A stretch of 14,232 nucleotides of DNA from UBA1038 sp964480995 (GTDB taxonomy: Bacteria; Bacillota; Clostridia; Christensenellales; Aristaeellaceae), in the NCBI GenBank assembly GCA_964480995.1, contig CAYZRZ010000039.1, positions 1 to 14,232 on the forward strand, written 5' to 3'. The position numbers and the translations under genes are program-made. This document shows, piece by piece, positions 6,425-12,757 of this stretch (position 1 is its first letter; each line of letters begins with the position of its first letter). The notes under the pieces are model-generated. The model did not search any database, was not told where the DNA came from, and worked only from the letters and a program-made list of their open reading frames with translations.

Positions 6425-7315
6425 ATGTTCACCGCATTCATCGCCACGCTGCCCAGCACGCTTGAACAGGGCCTCATCTACGCCATTCTGGCGCTGGGCA
6501 TCATGCTGACCTACTCTATCCTCGACTTCCCCGATTTGACGGTGGACGGCTCCTTCCCCCTGGGGGGAGCCGTCACCCTCACCCTGCTGCAAGCAGGCCA
6601 TGGGCCGGTCACGGCCCTTTTGGCGTCCCTGGCGGCAGGCGCGCTGGCGGGGCTGTGCACGGGTCTGATCCACGTCAAGCTCAAGGTAAGGGCGCTGTTT
6701 TCAGGCATCATCATGATGACGGCGCTGTATTCGGTTAACCTGCGCATCACAGGCGGGCAGGCGCTGCTGACCCTGCCCCGCACCTCCGTCACCCTTTTTC
6801 GCAATAACCCGGTCGTCAGCGCCCTGCCCGGGAGCCTGAGCCTGCTGATCATCGTGGCCGCCCTGGTGGCGCTGCTGAAGCTGCTGCTGGACGCCTACCT
6901 CAAGACCCGCGCGGGCTTTCTTTTGCGGGCTGTGGGCGATAATGAGACCGTGGTCACCTCGCTTGCCCGCGACAAGGGCAATGTGAAGATCGCGGGCCTG
7001 GTGCTGGCCAACGCCCTGGTCGCCCTGTCAGGCGCCGTGCTGTGCCAATCCCAGCGCATGTTTGAGGTCAGCATGGGCACGGGCGCCATGGTCATGGGTC
7101 TGGCCTCCGTGATCATCGGCGTCAACCTGCTGCGCCGGCTTGAATGGGTGAAGCAGACCAGCGCCGTGATCACAGGCGCCATCCTCTACCGCCTGAGTGT
7201 CGCGTTCGCCATCAGCATGGGCCTGGCCCCGATGGATATGAAGCTCATCACGGCCGCCCTCTTCCTGGGTATACTGGCAGCGGGCAACCTGAAAAAGGAG
7301 AAGAAGCATGCTTGA
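6425..7315 (+). CDS. trpY: TrpY-like ABC transporter permease (tryptophan import)
   Basis: A 296-residue, very hydrophobic protein of the BPD_transp_2 / COG4120 permease type. Hydrophobic segments are visible at about residues 13-32, 38-57, 62-80, 92-108, 135-158, 189-207, 217-235 and 250-290, consistent with eight or so membrane helices. The family signature DFPDLTVDGSFPLGGAV follows the first helix, and the loop LRAVGDNETVVTSLARDKGNVK is the likely site of contact with the ATPase (coupling region). Start is the ATG at 6425 with AAGGAA upstream at a somewhat long spacing of about eleven bases. The 3' end overlaps trpZ by eight bases, so the subunits are translationally coupled. It would form the membrane channel through which tryptophan delivered by TrpX passes. 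Confidence 0.87.
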   Translation: MFTAFIATLPSTLEQGLIYAILALGIMLTYSILDFPDLTVDGSFPLGGAVTLTLLQAGHGPVTALLASLAAGALAGLCTGLIHVKLKVRALFSGIIMMTALYSVNLRITGGQALLTLPRTSVTLFRNNPVVSALPGSLSLLIIVAALVALLKLLLDAYLKTRAGFLLRAVGDNETVVTSLARDKGNVKIAGLVLANALVALSGAVLCQSQRMFEVSMGTGAMVMGLASVIIGVNLLRRLEWVKQTSAVITGAILYRLSVAFAISMGLAPMDMKLITAALFLGILAAGNLKKEKKHA

Positions 7316-8081
7316 GCTGCGCGGCATCTCCAAGACCTATAACCCGGGCACCGTGCGCGAGCTGGCGCTGCTGCGCGGCTTCAGCCTCAAGGTGGAAGAG
7401 GGGGAATTTATCTCCGTCGTCGGCTCCAACGGCTCCGGCAAGACCTCCCTGCTCAACCTGATCTGCGGATCCATGCCGCCCGACGCCGGGCAGATCCTGC
7501 TGGACGGGGAGGACATCACCCGCCAGAAGGAAGCCGCCCGCTGCCGCCGCATCGCCCGCATCTACCAGAACCCGGCGATGGGCACCTGCGCCAATATGAG
7601 CATCGCCGAAAACATGGCCCTGGCCGAGTGCAAGTTCAAGCGCATGAACCTCATGCCGGCGCTCAACAAGGCGCGCATCCCCGCTTACAGGCAAATGCTG
7701 GGCGAGCTGGGCATGGGGCTGGAACATATGATGAACGCCCGGGCCGGCAGCCTGTCCGGCGGCCAGCGCCAGGCCCTGTCGATGACCATGAGCCGCCTGT
7801 GCCCCGCGGATTTCCTGATCCTGGACGAGCACACCGCCGCCCTTGACCCCAACGCCGCCGATATGATCATGGAGATGACCGACCGCATGGTGCGCGAGGG
7901 GAAGCTGACCGCCATCATGGTCACCCACAACCTGCGCTACGCGCTGAAGTACGGCAGCCGCCTGATCATGATGCATCAGGGCGGCATCGAAATGGATGTG
8001 CAGGGTGAGGAAAAGAAGAAACTGCCCATGGAAACCCTGCTGAAGAAATTTAATGACATCAGCATTGAGTGCGGCAATTAA
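7308..8081 (+). CDS. trpZ: TrpZ-like ABC transporter ATP-binding protein (tryptophan import)
   Basis: A 257-residue ABC ATPase (COG1101 type) with every motif in place: Walker A GSNGSGKTS (39-47), Q-loop glutamine Q87 (RIYQNP), signature LSGGQRQ (149-155), Walker B FLILDEH (169-175) with catalytic E174, and switch histidine H207 (VTHN). The insertion between Q-loop and signature (KFKRMNLMPALNKA region) is characteristic of this subgroup. It hydrolyses ATP on the cytoplasmic face to power import through TrpY. Start is the ATG at 7308 inside the trpY end, with AAAAAGGAG just upstream. The operon appears to end here: the next gene is 132 bases away, across a repeat-rich spacer. Confidence 0.92.
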   Translation: MLELRGISKTYNPGTVRELALLRGFSLKVEEGEFISVVGSNGSGKTSLLNLICGSMPPDAGQILLDGEDITRQKEAARCRRIARIYQNPAMGTCANMSIAENMALAECKFKRMNLMPALNKARIPAYRQMLGELGMGLEHMMNARAGSLSGGQRQALSMTMSRLCPADFLILDEHTAALDPNAADMIMEMTDRMVREGKLTAIMVTHNLRYALKYGSRLIMMHQGGIEMDVQGEEKKKLPMETLLKKFNDISIECGN

Positions 8082-8094
8082 GGGATGACAGAAT

Positions 8095-8196
8095 AGGGAA
8101 GCCATAGGGGGCGTTTGGGGAAGCGCGGCCTGCGGCCGCGGGAAGCGATAGGGGTTTACGGGTCCCCGTCCCCCACCGCTTCCCCATTGCTTCCCT
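8095..8196. repeat. Repeat-rich intergenic element with GGGAAGC modules
   Basis: Within 100 bases the unit GGGAAGC[C/G]ATAGGGG occurs twice directly (8096-8110 and 8140-8154), GGGGAAGCG once more (8117-8125), and the same unit occurs inverted as CGCTTCCCC (8177-8185) overlapping CCCCATTGCTTCCC (8182-8195). Between them are two further hairpins: CGCGGCC/GGCCGCG (8124-8130 and 8134-8140) and ACGGG/CCCGT (8158-8162 and 8165-8169). The whole can fold as one branched cruciform. It has no T-run after it, so it is not a standard intrinsic terminator, but it could attenuate or stabilise the trpXYZ transcript. It may be a dispersed extragenic palindromic repeat or small nonautonomous element. Confidence 0.7.
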
Positions 8197-8213
8197 CGCA
8201 AAAAGGAGTTCGC

Positions 8214-9803
8214 TTGATCAGACTAAACAACATTTTCATCCATTTGGATGGCGGCGACGAGGCAGCCCTGCAGGCCGCCCGCCGCCTTTTGCGCCTTGGG
8301 GATGACACAAAGGTTCCGCTTCGCATCGCGAAGAAAAGCGTGGACGCGCGGGATAAATCAAAATTGCGCTTTGTCTACGCGGTAGACGCCGGCATGGGCG
8401 GAAACGAAGAAGCCCTGATCGCGCGGCTGAAGCTGAAGGACGCCGCGGTGATCAAGCCGGGTGAGCAGCTGTCGCCCCCTATCAAGGAATCAGCCCTTTC
8501 CCCCGTGGTCGTCGGCCTTGGGCCTTGCGGCCTGTTTGCCGCGCTCTACCTGGCGCGCTCCGGGCTGAAGCCCCTGGTGCTGGAACGGGGCGAGCCTATT
8601 ATCGAGCGAGCCCGCAGCGTCAACGCCCTGTTCTCAAAGGGCATCCTGAACCCCAATAGCAACATGCAGTTCGGCGAAGGCGGCGCGGGTACCTTCTCGG
8701 ATGGCAAGCTGACCACTGGCATCAAGGACCCTTTCTGCCGCCAGGTGCTGGAGATCTTTGCAAGTCATGGCGCGCCGGAGGACATCCTCTACCTGGCCCG
8801 TCCGCACATCGGCACAGACCGCCTGCCGGGCGTGGTATCCTCCATCAGGAAGGAAATCGAAAGCCTCGGGGGCACAGTGCTGTTTGGGGCAAAGCTTGAA
8901 GGCATACAGACAAGTTCAAACCGGCTGACCGGCATCGTGTACAGCCATCAGGGGAAGACGCTGGAGAAGGCAGCCAACCGGCTGATCCTGGCCCTGGGCC
9001 ACAGCGCGCGCGACACGCAGGAGATGCTTTACAAGGCAGGCCTTCATATGCAGCAAAAGCCCTTCTCCATCGGCCTGCGGCTGGAGCAGAAGCAATCGAT
9101 GATCGATAAGGCCCAGTACGGCCTGTCGGCGGGACATGAGAACCTGCCCGCCGCCGAGTACCATTTGAGCCACCGCCTGTCAAGCGGGCGCGGAGCCTAC
9201 ACCTTCTGCATGTGCCCGGGCGGCAAGGTGGTCAACGCGTCCAGCGAGCCCGGCCTATTGTGCGTCAACGGCATGAGCCCCTACCGCCGCGACCAGGAGA
9301 ACGCCAACGCCGCCATTCTGGTGGATGTGCGGCCTGAAGATTTCGACGGCGATGACCCCCTGGCCGGCCACCGCTTCCAGCGGCACTGGGAGCGCAAAGC
9401 TTTCGAGCTGGGCGGGCATACCTGGCGCGCCCCGGCACAGCTGGCGGAAGACTTCATCGCCGGCCGCCCCTCAGCAGCTCTTGGCGATGTGCGCCCCACC
9501 GTGCTGCCAGGCGTCACCCTGTGTGATCTGAGGGAAGCCCTGCCCCCTTTTGTGCATGAGGGCATTCGCGAAGCCCTGCTGGCCTTTGGCGGCAAGCTGC
9601 GCGGCTTTTATGATAACGGCGCGGTGCTGACCGCCATCGAGGCCCGTTCCTCCTCCCCCCTGCGCGTGACGCGGGACGAGCGGGGCGAGGGCAGCATCGC
9701 GGGCGTCTACCCCGCGGGCGAGGGTGCCGGCATGGCCGGGGGCATCATGTCATCAGCCGTGGATGGGCTAAGGGCTGCGGAGAAGCTGGCGGAGAGTTTG
9801 TAG
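8214..9803 (+). CDS. FAD-dependent dehydrogenase/oxidoreductase of the COG2509 family
   Basis: I start this gene at the TTG at 8214, five bases after AAGGAG, giving 529 residues beginning MIRLNNIFI, the usual opening and length of the family; an upstream in-frame start at 8115 would lie inside the repeat element and add unconserved residues. The first 90 residues are a small ferredoxin-like N-terminal domain (LRIAKKSVDARDKSKLRFVYAVD). A FAD Rossmann motif VVVGLGPCGLFAALYLA follows at about 98-114. The family hallmark NSNMQFGEGGAGTFSDGKL is near 151-169, and the C-terminus closes the FAD site with VYPAGEGAGMAGGIMSSAVDG. COG2509 proteins are cytosolic and their physiological substrate is not established. 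The gene is followed at once by the glycosidase; no functional link is evident. Confidence 0.85.
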   Translation: MIRLNNIFIHLDGGDEAALQAARRLLRLGDDTKVPLRIAKKSVDARDKSKLRFVYAVDAGMGGNEEALIARLKLKDAAVIKPGEQLSPPIKESALSPVVVGLGPCGLFAALYLARSGLKPLVLERGEPIIERARSVNALFSKGILNPNSNMQFGEGGAGTFSDGKLTTGIKDPFCRQVLEIFASHGAPEDILYLARPHIGTDRLPGVVSSIRKEIESLGGTVLFGAKLEGIQTSSNRLTGIVYSHQGKTLEKAANRLILALGHSARDTQEMLYKAGLHMQQKPFSIGLRLEQKQSMIDKAQYGLSAGHENLPAAEYHLSHRLSSGRGAYTFCMCPGGKVVNASSEPGLLCVNGMSPYRRDQENANAAILVDVRPEDFDGDDPLAGHRFQRHWERKAFELGGHTWRAPAQLAEDFIAGRPSAALGDVRPTVLPGVTLCDLREALPPFVHEGIREALLAFGGKLRGFYDNGAVLTAIEARSSSPLRVTRDERGEGSIAGVYPAGEGAGMAGGIMSSAVDGLRAAEKLAESL

Positions 9804-9853
9804 TGTCTCGAAAATCAAACCATGATGATTCAGTCAAAGGAGCATGCCGCGCT

Positions 9854-11128
9854 GTGAATGACAAAAAGATGGCCGCCCCTACGCCGCCGATGGGCTGGAA
9901 CAGCTGGGATTGCTATATGTCCTCGGTGACGGAGGAGCAGATCCTCGGCAACGCGCGCTATATGGCAGAGCATCTCAAGCGCTTTGGCTGGGAATATATC
10001 GTATGCGATATACAGTGGTATGAGCCTATGGCCGGTACTGTGCCGGGCTGTGAGTACATCCCCTTCGCGCAGCTTTCCATGGACCCTTATGGGCGGCTGA
10101 TGCCCGCTGTCAACCGCTTCCCCTCCGCCGCGGGCGGAAAAGGATTCGCCCCGCTGGCGGATCAGGTTCACGCGATGGGGCTTAAATTCGGCATCCACAT
10201 CATGCGGGGCATTCCCCGTCAGGCGGCGCACGCGAGATGCCCCGTTTTGGGCACAGAGGTGACAGCCGACAGGATCGCCAACCCCTTCTCCATCTGCAAA
10301 TGGAACAGCGACATGTATGGCCTGCTCGATGTACCCGGCGCTCAGGAGTACTACGACAGCCTCTTCCATCTTTACGCGGAATGGGGTGTGGATTACGTCA
10401 AGGTCGATGACATCGCCAACACCAATCTCTACCCAAGCAATCCCTACTCGGCGGGGAGGGAGATCGAGATGATCCGCCGCGCGATCGATCAATGCGGCAG
10501 AAGCATGGTGCTCAGCCTGTCCCCCGGGCCGGCCGTCATCGAAAAAGCCTGGCATCTGCGCGAGAACGCCCAGATGTGGCGCATCACCGATGATTTCTGG
10601 GATGACTGGAAAGCCTTGAAGGCCATGTTCGAGCGCTGCGAGGTCTGGCAGAGCCACGTTGGTCAGGGCTGCTGGCCCGATTGCGATATGCTGCCCCTGG
10701 GTCGGATAGGGATCGCCTTCGGAAAGGACCGCCGGACGCGCCTGACGCCTGATGAACAGCGGACCATGGTCACCCTGTGGAGCATCTTCCGCTCGCCCCT
10801 CATGCTGGGCGGTGAGCTGCGGGATACAGACCAGGCGACCCTCGCCCTCCTGACCAACCCGGAGGTCATACGGATGAATCAGCAAGCCTTCGGCGCGCGG
10901 CAGATCAGGCGCGAGGATAGGGAGGCCGTGTGGATGAGCGATGACCCGGATGGCGGCAGGTATCTCGCGCTGTTTAATCTGTCGGACGAAGAACGCGTTG
11001 TAAGCGCTGATCTGCCTCTAGGCACACGGGCGCGCGATGTTTGGCGGCAAGAGGATCCGGGGGTCATGGAGCCTTGCGTTTCTGCCAGGCTGCGGCCGCA
11101 CGCCTGCGCCCTGTACCGGCTGACATGA
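9854..11128 (+). CDS. Glycoside hydrolase family 27, alpha-galactosidase-like
   Basis: The protein opens with TPPMGWNSWDCY, the diagnostic GH27 motif at the start of the (beta/alpha)8 barrel. In this numbering the nucleophile is D185 in YVKVDDIAN and the acid/base is D247 in WRITDDFWDDW, both aligning with the human alpha-galactosidase A aspartates. A C-terminal beta-sandwich follows the barrel (VWMSDDPDGGRYLALFNLSDEE onward). It retains alpha-galactosides, or possibly alpha-N-acetylgalactosaminides. I see no signal peptide, so it acts in the cytosol. The GTG at 9854 has AAAGGAG eleven bases upstream and leaves nine residues before the barrel; the alternative GTG at 9803 overlaps the previous stop, has GGAG eight bases upstream and would add 17 unconserved residues. 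Length (424) fits small bacterial GH27 enzymes. No sugar transporter is nearby. Confidence 0.88.
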   Translation: MNDKKMAAPTPPMGWNSWDCYMSSVTEEQILGNARYMAEHLKRFGWEYIVCDIQWYEPMAGTVPGCEYIPFAQLSMDPYGRLMPAVNRFPSAAGGKGFAPLADQVHAMGLKFGIHIMRGIPRQAAHARCPVLGTEVTADRIANPFSICKWNSDMYGLLDVPGAQEYYDSLFHLYAEWGVDYVKVDDIANTNLYPSNPYSAGREIEMIRRAIDQCGRSMVLSLSPGPAVIEKAWHLRENAQMWRITDDFWDDWKALKAMFERCEVWQSHVGQGCWPDCDMLPLGRIGIAFGKDRRTRLTPDEQRTMVTLWSIFRSPLMLGGELRDTDQATLALLTNPEVIRMNQQAFGARQIRREDREAVWMSDDPDGGRYLALFNLSDEERVVSADLPLGTRARDVWRQEDPGVMEPCVSARLRPHACALYRLT

Positions 11129-11164
11129 GACTCCCCGGCAAAGAGAGGAATTTCCGGGAGGGTA

Positions 11165-11193
11165 TTGACAAAACCACTTATCCATTATATAGT
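11165..11193 (+). promoter_or_regulatory. Sigma-70-type promoter of the tRNA unit
   Basis: TTGACA (11165-11170) and TATAGT (11188-11193) are separated by 17 bases. The start of transcription would be near 11200, leaving a 5' leader of about 20 bases before the first tRNA. Confidence 0.85.
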
Positions 11194-11218
11194 ATCCCTT
11201 GCGTCACATGACGTATGA

Positions 11219-11295
<77 letters not shown>

Positions 11296-11299
11296 TTTT

Positions 11300-11376
11300 G
11301 GCGGCGTAGCTCAGCTGGCTAGAGCATTCGGTTCATACCCGGAGTGTCATTGGTTCAAATCCGATCGCCGCTACCA
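11300..11376 (+). tRNA. Elongator tRNA-Met, anticodon CAT
   Basis: This 77-base gene begins four bases after the initiator tRNA. The acceptor stem GGCGGCG pairs with CGCCGCT (a terminal G-U), followed by A73 and encoded CCA. D-arm TAGCTCAGCTGGCTAGAGCA, anticodon loop TTCATAC with CAT at 11334-11336, and T-arm GGTTCAAATCC are all regular. The sequence resembles elongator tRNA-Met of Firmicutes rather than tRNA-Ile2, which also has a genomic CAT anticodon; that alternative is not strictly excluded by sequence alone. Confidence 0.92.
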
Positions 11377-11383
11377 CACAGAG

Positions 11384-11421
11384 ACCCAGTAACCTTAAAG
11401 GTTGCTGGGTTTATTTTTTTC
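11384..11421 (+). terminator. Intrinsic terminator of the tRNA unit
   Basis: ACCCAG (11384-11389) pairs with CTGGGT (11405-11410), and AACCT (11391-11395) with AGGTT (11399-11403), separated by a T/G mismatch. A T-rich tail (TTATTTTTTT) follows at once. From here to the IS630 end (11422-11512) I see no gene. Confidence 0.9.
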
Positions 11422-11525
11422 GACCCTCTGAGGGGCGCCGCCTGTAAGGCCTGCTTTGATATATTTCGCTTGGCAGGGCAGTGTCTTCAAACAACGTCAA
11501 AGTTATATATTATACTAATATGCGA

Positions 11526-12026
11526 TTAAACTGCCGATAATATCCAACTGCGATGAGTGATTGACCTGACGGTAGCATGGTCCAGAGAGCAAATGGTCTC
11601 GCACAGTCTTTCAACTACCTTTTCGAGGGATACGAATATCTCATTGCAAAAACCATGCATTCTCAACCATGACCAAATTTGCTCTATCGGATTCATCTCA
11701 GGCGTTGCAGGTGGGATATAGAATAATTCTATGTTGTCCGGTATCTCCAGTGTTCCCGACTTGTGCCAGGCAGCTCCATCCATAGCCATTATGATATAGT
11801 CATTCGGATATGTCTTGGATAGTTCCCTTAGGAATATGTTCATGCATTCTGTATTGCAGTACGGCATCACCAGGAAGAATGATTCGCCTGTTTGCGGTTC
11901 TACCGCTCCATAGGCATACCTGTACTCCCGGATATGGTGGCAGGGAACACTTGGCCGCGTTCCTTTAGGGCACCAGCAATATTTGGGCTTGTTGATCCGT
12001 CCGAAACTCGCCTCGTCTTGAAACAT
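11526..12026 (-). CDS. IS630 transposase, catalytic part (ORF B, expressed by -1 frameshift)
   Basis: This frame holds the DDE catalytic domain of IS630 transposases: first Asp in LMFQDEASFGRINKPKYCW, second Asp in YIIMAMDGAAWHKS, and the Glu in TPEMNPIEQIWSWLR. It has no convincing start of its own; the ATG at 12026 is inside the conserved VRLMFQDE motif, so an independent product would lack the start of the catalytic fold. The frame stays open upstream through the end of ORF A. A -1 slip at 12089-12095 would give a protein of about 347 residues, reading KKINRRVEEIRCIPNVSTG across the join, which is the usual length for this family. The stop is twelve bases inside the IS end. Confidence 0.85.
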   Translation of the reverse strand: MFQDEASFGRINKPKYCWCPKGTRPSVPCHHIREYRYAYGAVEPQTGESFFLVMPYCNTECMNIFLRELSKTYPNDYIIMAMDGAAWHKSGTLEIPDNIELFYIPPATPEMNPIEQIWSWLRMHGFCNEIFVSLEKVVERLCETICSLDHATVRSITHRSWILSAV

Positions 12027-12064
12027 CAGCCGGACCCGGCCTGTGGATACATTGGGGATACATC

Positions 12065-12568
12065 TTATTTCTTCAACACGTCTGTTAATTTTTTTGAGGC
12101 TTCTATGACCTCTTCTGTCGCTTTCTTGGGGTGTCTGCTGCGTGGTTTTACCTTACGCCATCCATGACGTTGGAATACCCGGTAGATTTGACCGCTGCCA
12201 ATAGGGTGGCCTGCCAGCTTCTCGTATTCTTGCTTGATTTCCGAGGTCTCTATGATCATCCCTTTTTGAGCTCGATCTTCATACTTGCGCAGTAACGCTT
12301 CTTCGGCCTCATAGCTCATGTTCCAACGATTTCCCTTTGTCTTCCTTGCCAGCAGGGCTTTCAGACCATCTTTTGCGTATGAACTGACCCAGCGGCTCAC
12401 TACATCTGATGATACTTCCAACTGCGCTGCTATCTGATGATTATTCTTCCCGTTCCCTCTGAGGATCACCGCATGAAGCCGCTTCTCCACCCGTTTATCC
12501 CGGTTCTCTTTTCGGGTAATCTCGAGCTCCTTCATTTGTTCCTGGGTTATTGTATATGTTTTCGGCAT
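12065..12568 (-). CDS. IS630 transposase, N-terminal DNA-binding part (ORF A)
   Basis: This 167-residue frame is the helix-turn-helix half of an IS630 transposase. KRLHAVILRGNGKNNHQIAA followed by VSSDVVSRWVSSYAKDGLKA is the first HTH, and the PIGSGQIYRVFQRHGWRKVK segment is the winged second DNA-binding unit. It starts at the ATG at 12568 with GAGG about nine bases upstream. It ends with TAA at 12065, only 24 bases after the A7 run that could shift ribosomes into ORF B. Alone it may act as a repressor or competitor at the inverted repeats, as truncated products of other IS elements do; that is inference. Confidence 0.88.
   Translation of the reverse strand: MPKTYTITQEQMKELEITRKENRDKRVEKRLHAVILRGNGKNNHQIAAQLEVSSDVVSRWVSSYAKDGLKALLARKTKGNRWNMSYEAEEALLRKYEDRAQKGMIIETSEIKQEYEKLAGHPIGSGQIYRVFQRHGWRKVKPRSRHPKKATEEVIEASKKLTDVLKK
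12089..12095 (-). other. Putative -1 ribosomal frameshift site (A_AAA_AAA)
   Basis: On the coding strand TCA-AAA-AAA-TTA contains seven consecutive A residues in the phase required for tandem -1 slippage. Shifting there joins the two transposase halves. A simple one-base assembly or mutational error in a homopolymer is the competing explanation. Confidence 0.6.
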
Positions 12569-12680
12569 CTCTTCTTACCTCGTTTCTTTCTCCCCTATTC
12601 TACAATATTTCTTTCTTTGTGTCGATTACTTTGGCGCAGATTAGTATTAAACAAAATTTGATAATTAATAATTTATCTTA

Positions 12681-12709
12681 TTGACTATAGTATCGCGGGA
12701 GAGTATGAT
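12681..12709 (+). promoter_or_regulatory. Sigma-70-type promoter of the flavoprotein gene
   Basis: TTGACT (12681-12686) and TATGAT (12704-12709) are 17 bases apart. Transcription would start near 12716. The IS630 end is 35 bases upstream of the -35 box, so the promoter core survived the insertion. Confidence 0.75.
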
Positions 12710-12730
12710 AGTTATGCACATTATTTAACA

Positions 12731-12744
12731 GCGCATGTATGCGC
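12731..12744. promoter_or_regulatory. Perfect palindrome between transcription start and ribosome site
   Basis: GCGCAT-GT-ATGCGC is a 14-base inverted repeat placed immediately upstream of AAGGAGGAG. It may be an operator for a repressor or a small 5' mRNA hairpin. Function is inferred from position only. Confidence 0.45.
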
Positions 12745-12757
12745 AAGGAGGAGCCAG

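Larger units (their letters stand above)
11513..12646 (-). mobile_element. IS630-family insertion sequence
   Basis: The element is about 1.13 kb, the normal size for the family. Its ends carry imperfect inverted repeats: TACTAATATGCG at 11513-11524 matches the reverse complement of 12635-12646 (TACTAATCTGCG) at 11 of 12 positions. Each end starts with TA, the target dinucleotide duplicated by IS630/Tc1-type elements, so the mobile unit proper is 11515-12644. It carries two transposase reading frames on the minus strand. GC content is well below that of neighbouring genes. It lies between the tRNA terminator and the promoter of the flavoprotein gene, disrupting neither. Confidence 0.88.

Noticed and set aside
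8095..8196. CRISPR array
   Set aside because: The repeats are not regularly spaced, are partly inverted, and have no uniform spacers; no cas gene is present.
7248..8201. 317-codon minus-strand open frame over trpZ
   Set aside because: Antisense to an ABC ATPase with every motif intact; low-complexity His/Ala/Gly/Gln composition and no domain.
8115..8213. Upstream extension of the FAD-dehydrogenase gene to 8115
   Set aside because: The added residues would be encoded by the repeat element and are not like the family; the TTG at 8214 has an ideal AAGGAG and yields the family's normal N-terminus.
9830..10885. 351-codon minus-strand open frame over the GH27 gene
   Set aside because: Antisense shadow of a gene with a complete GH27 catalytic pattern.
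11131..11160. Hairpin CTCCCCGG/CCGGGAG after the GH27 stop as a terminator
   Set aside because: The arms need a bulge, the loop is long and no T-run follows; the tRNA promoter begins almost at once.
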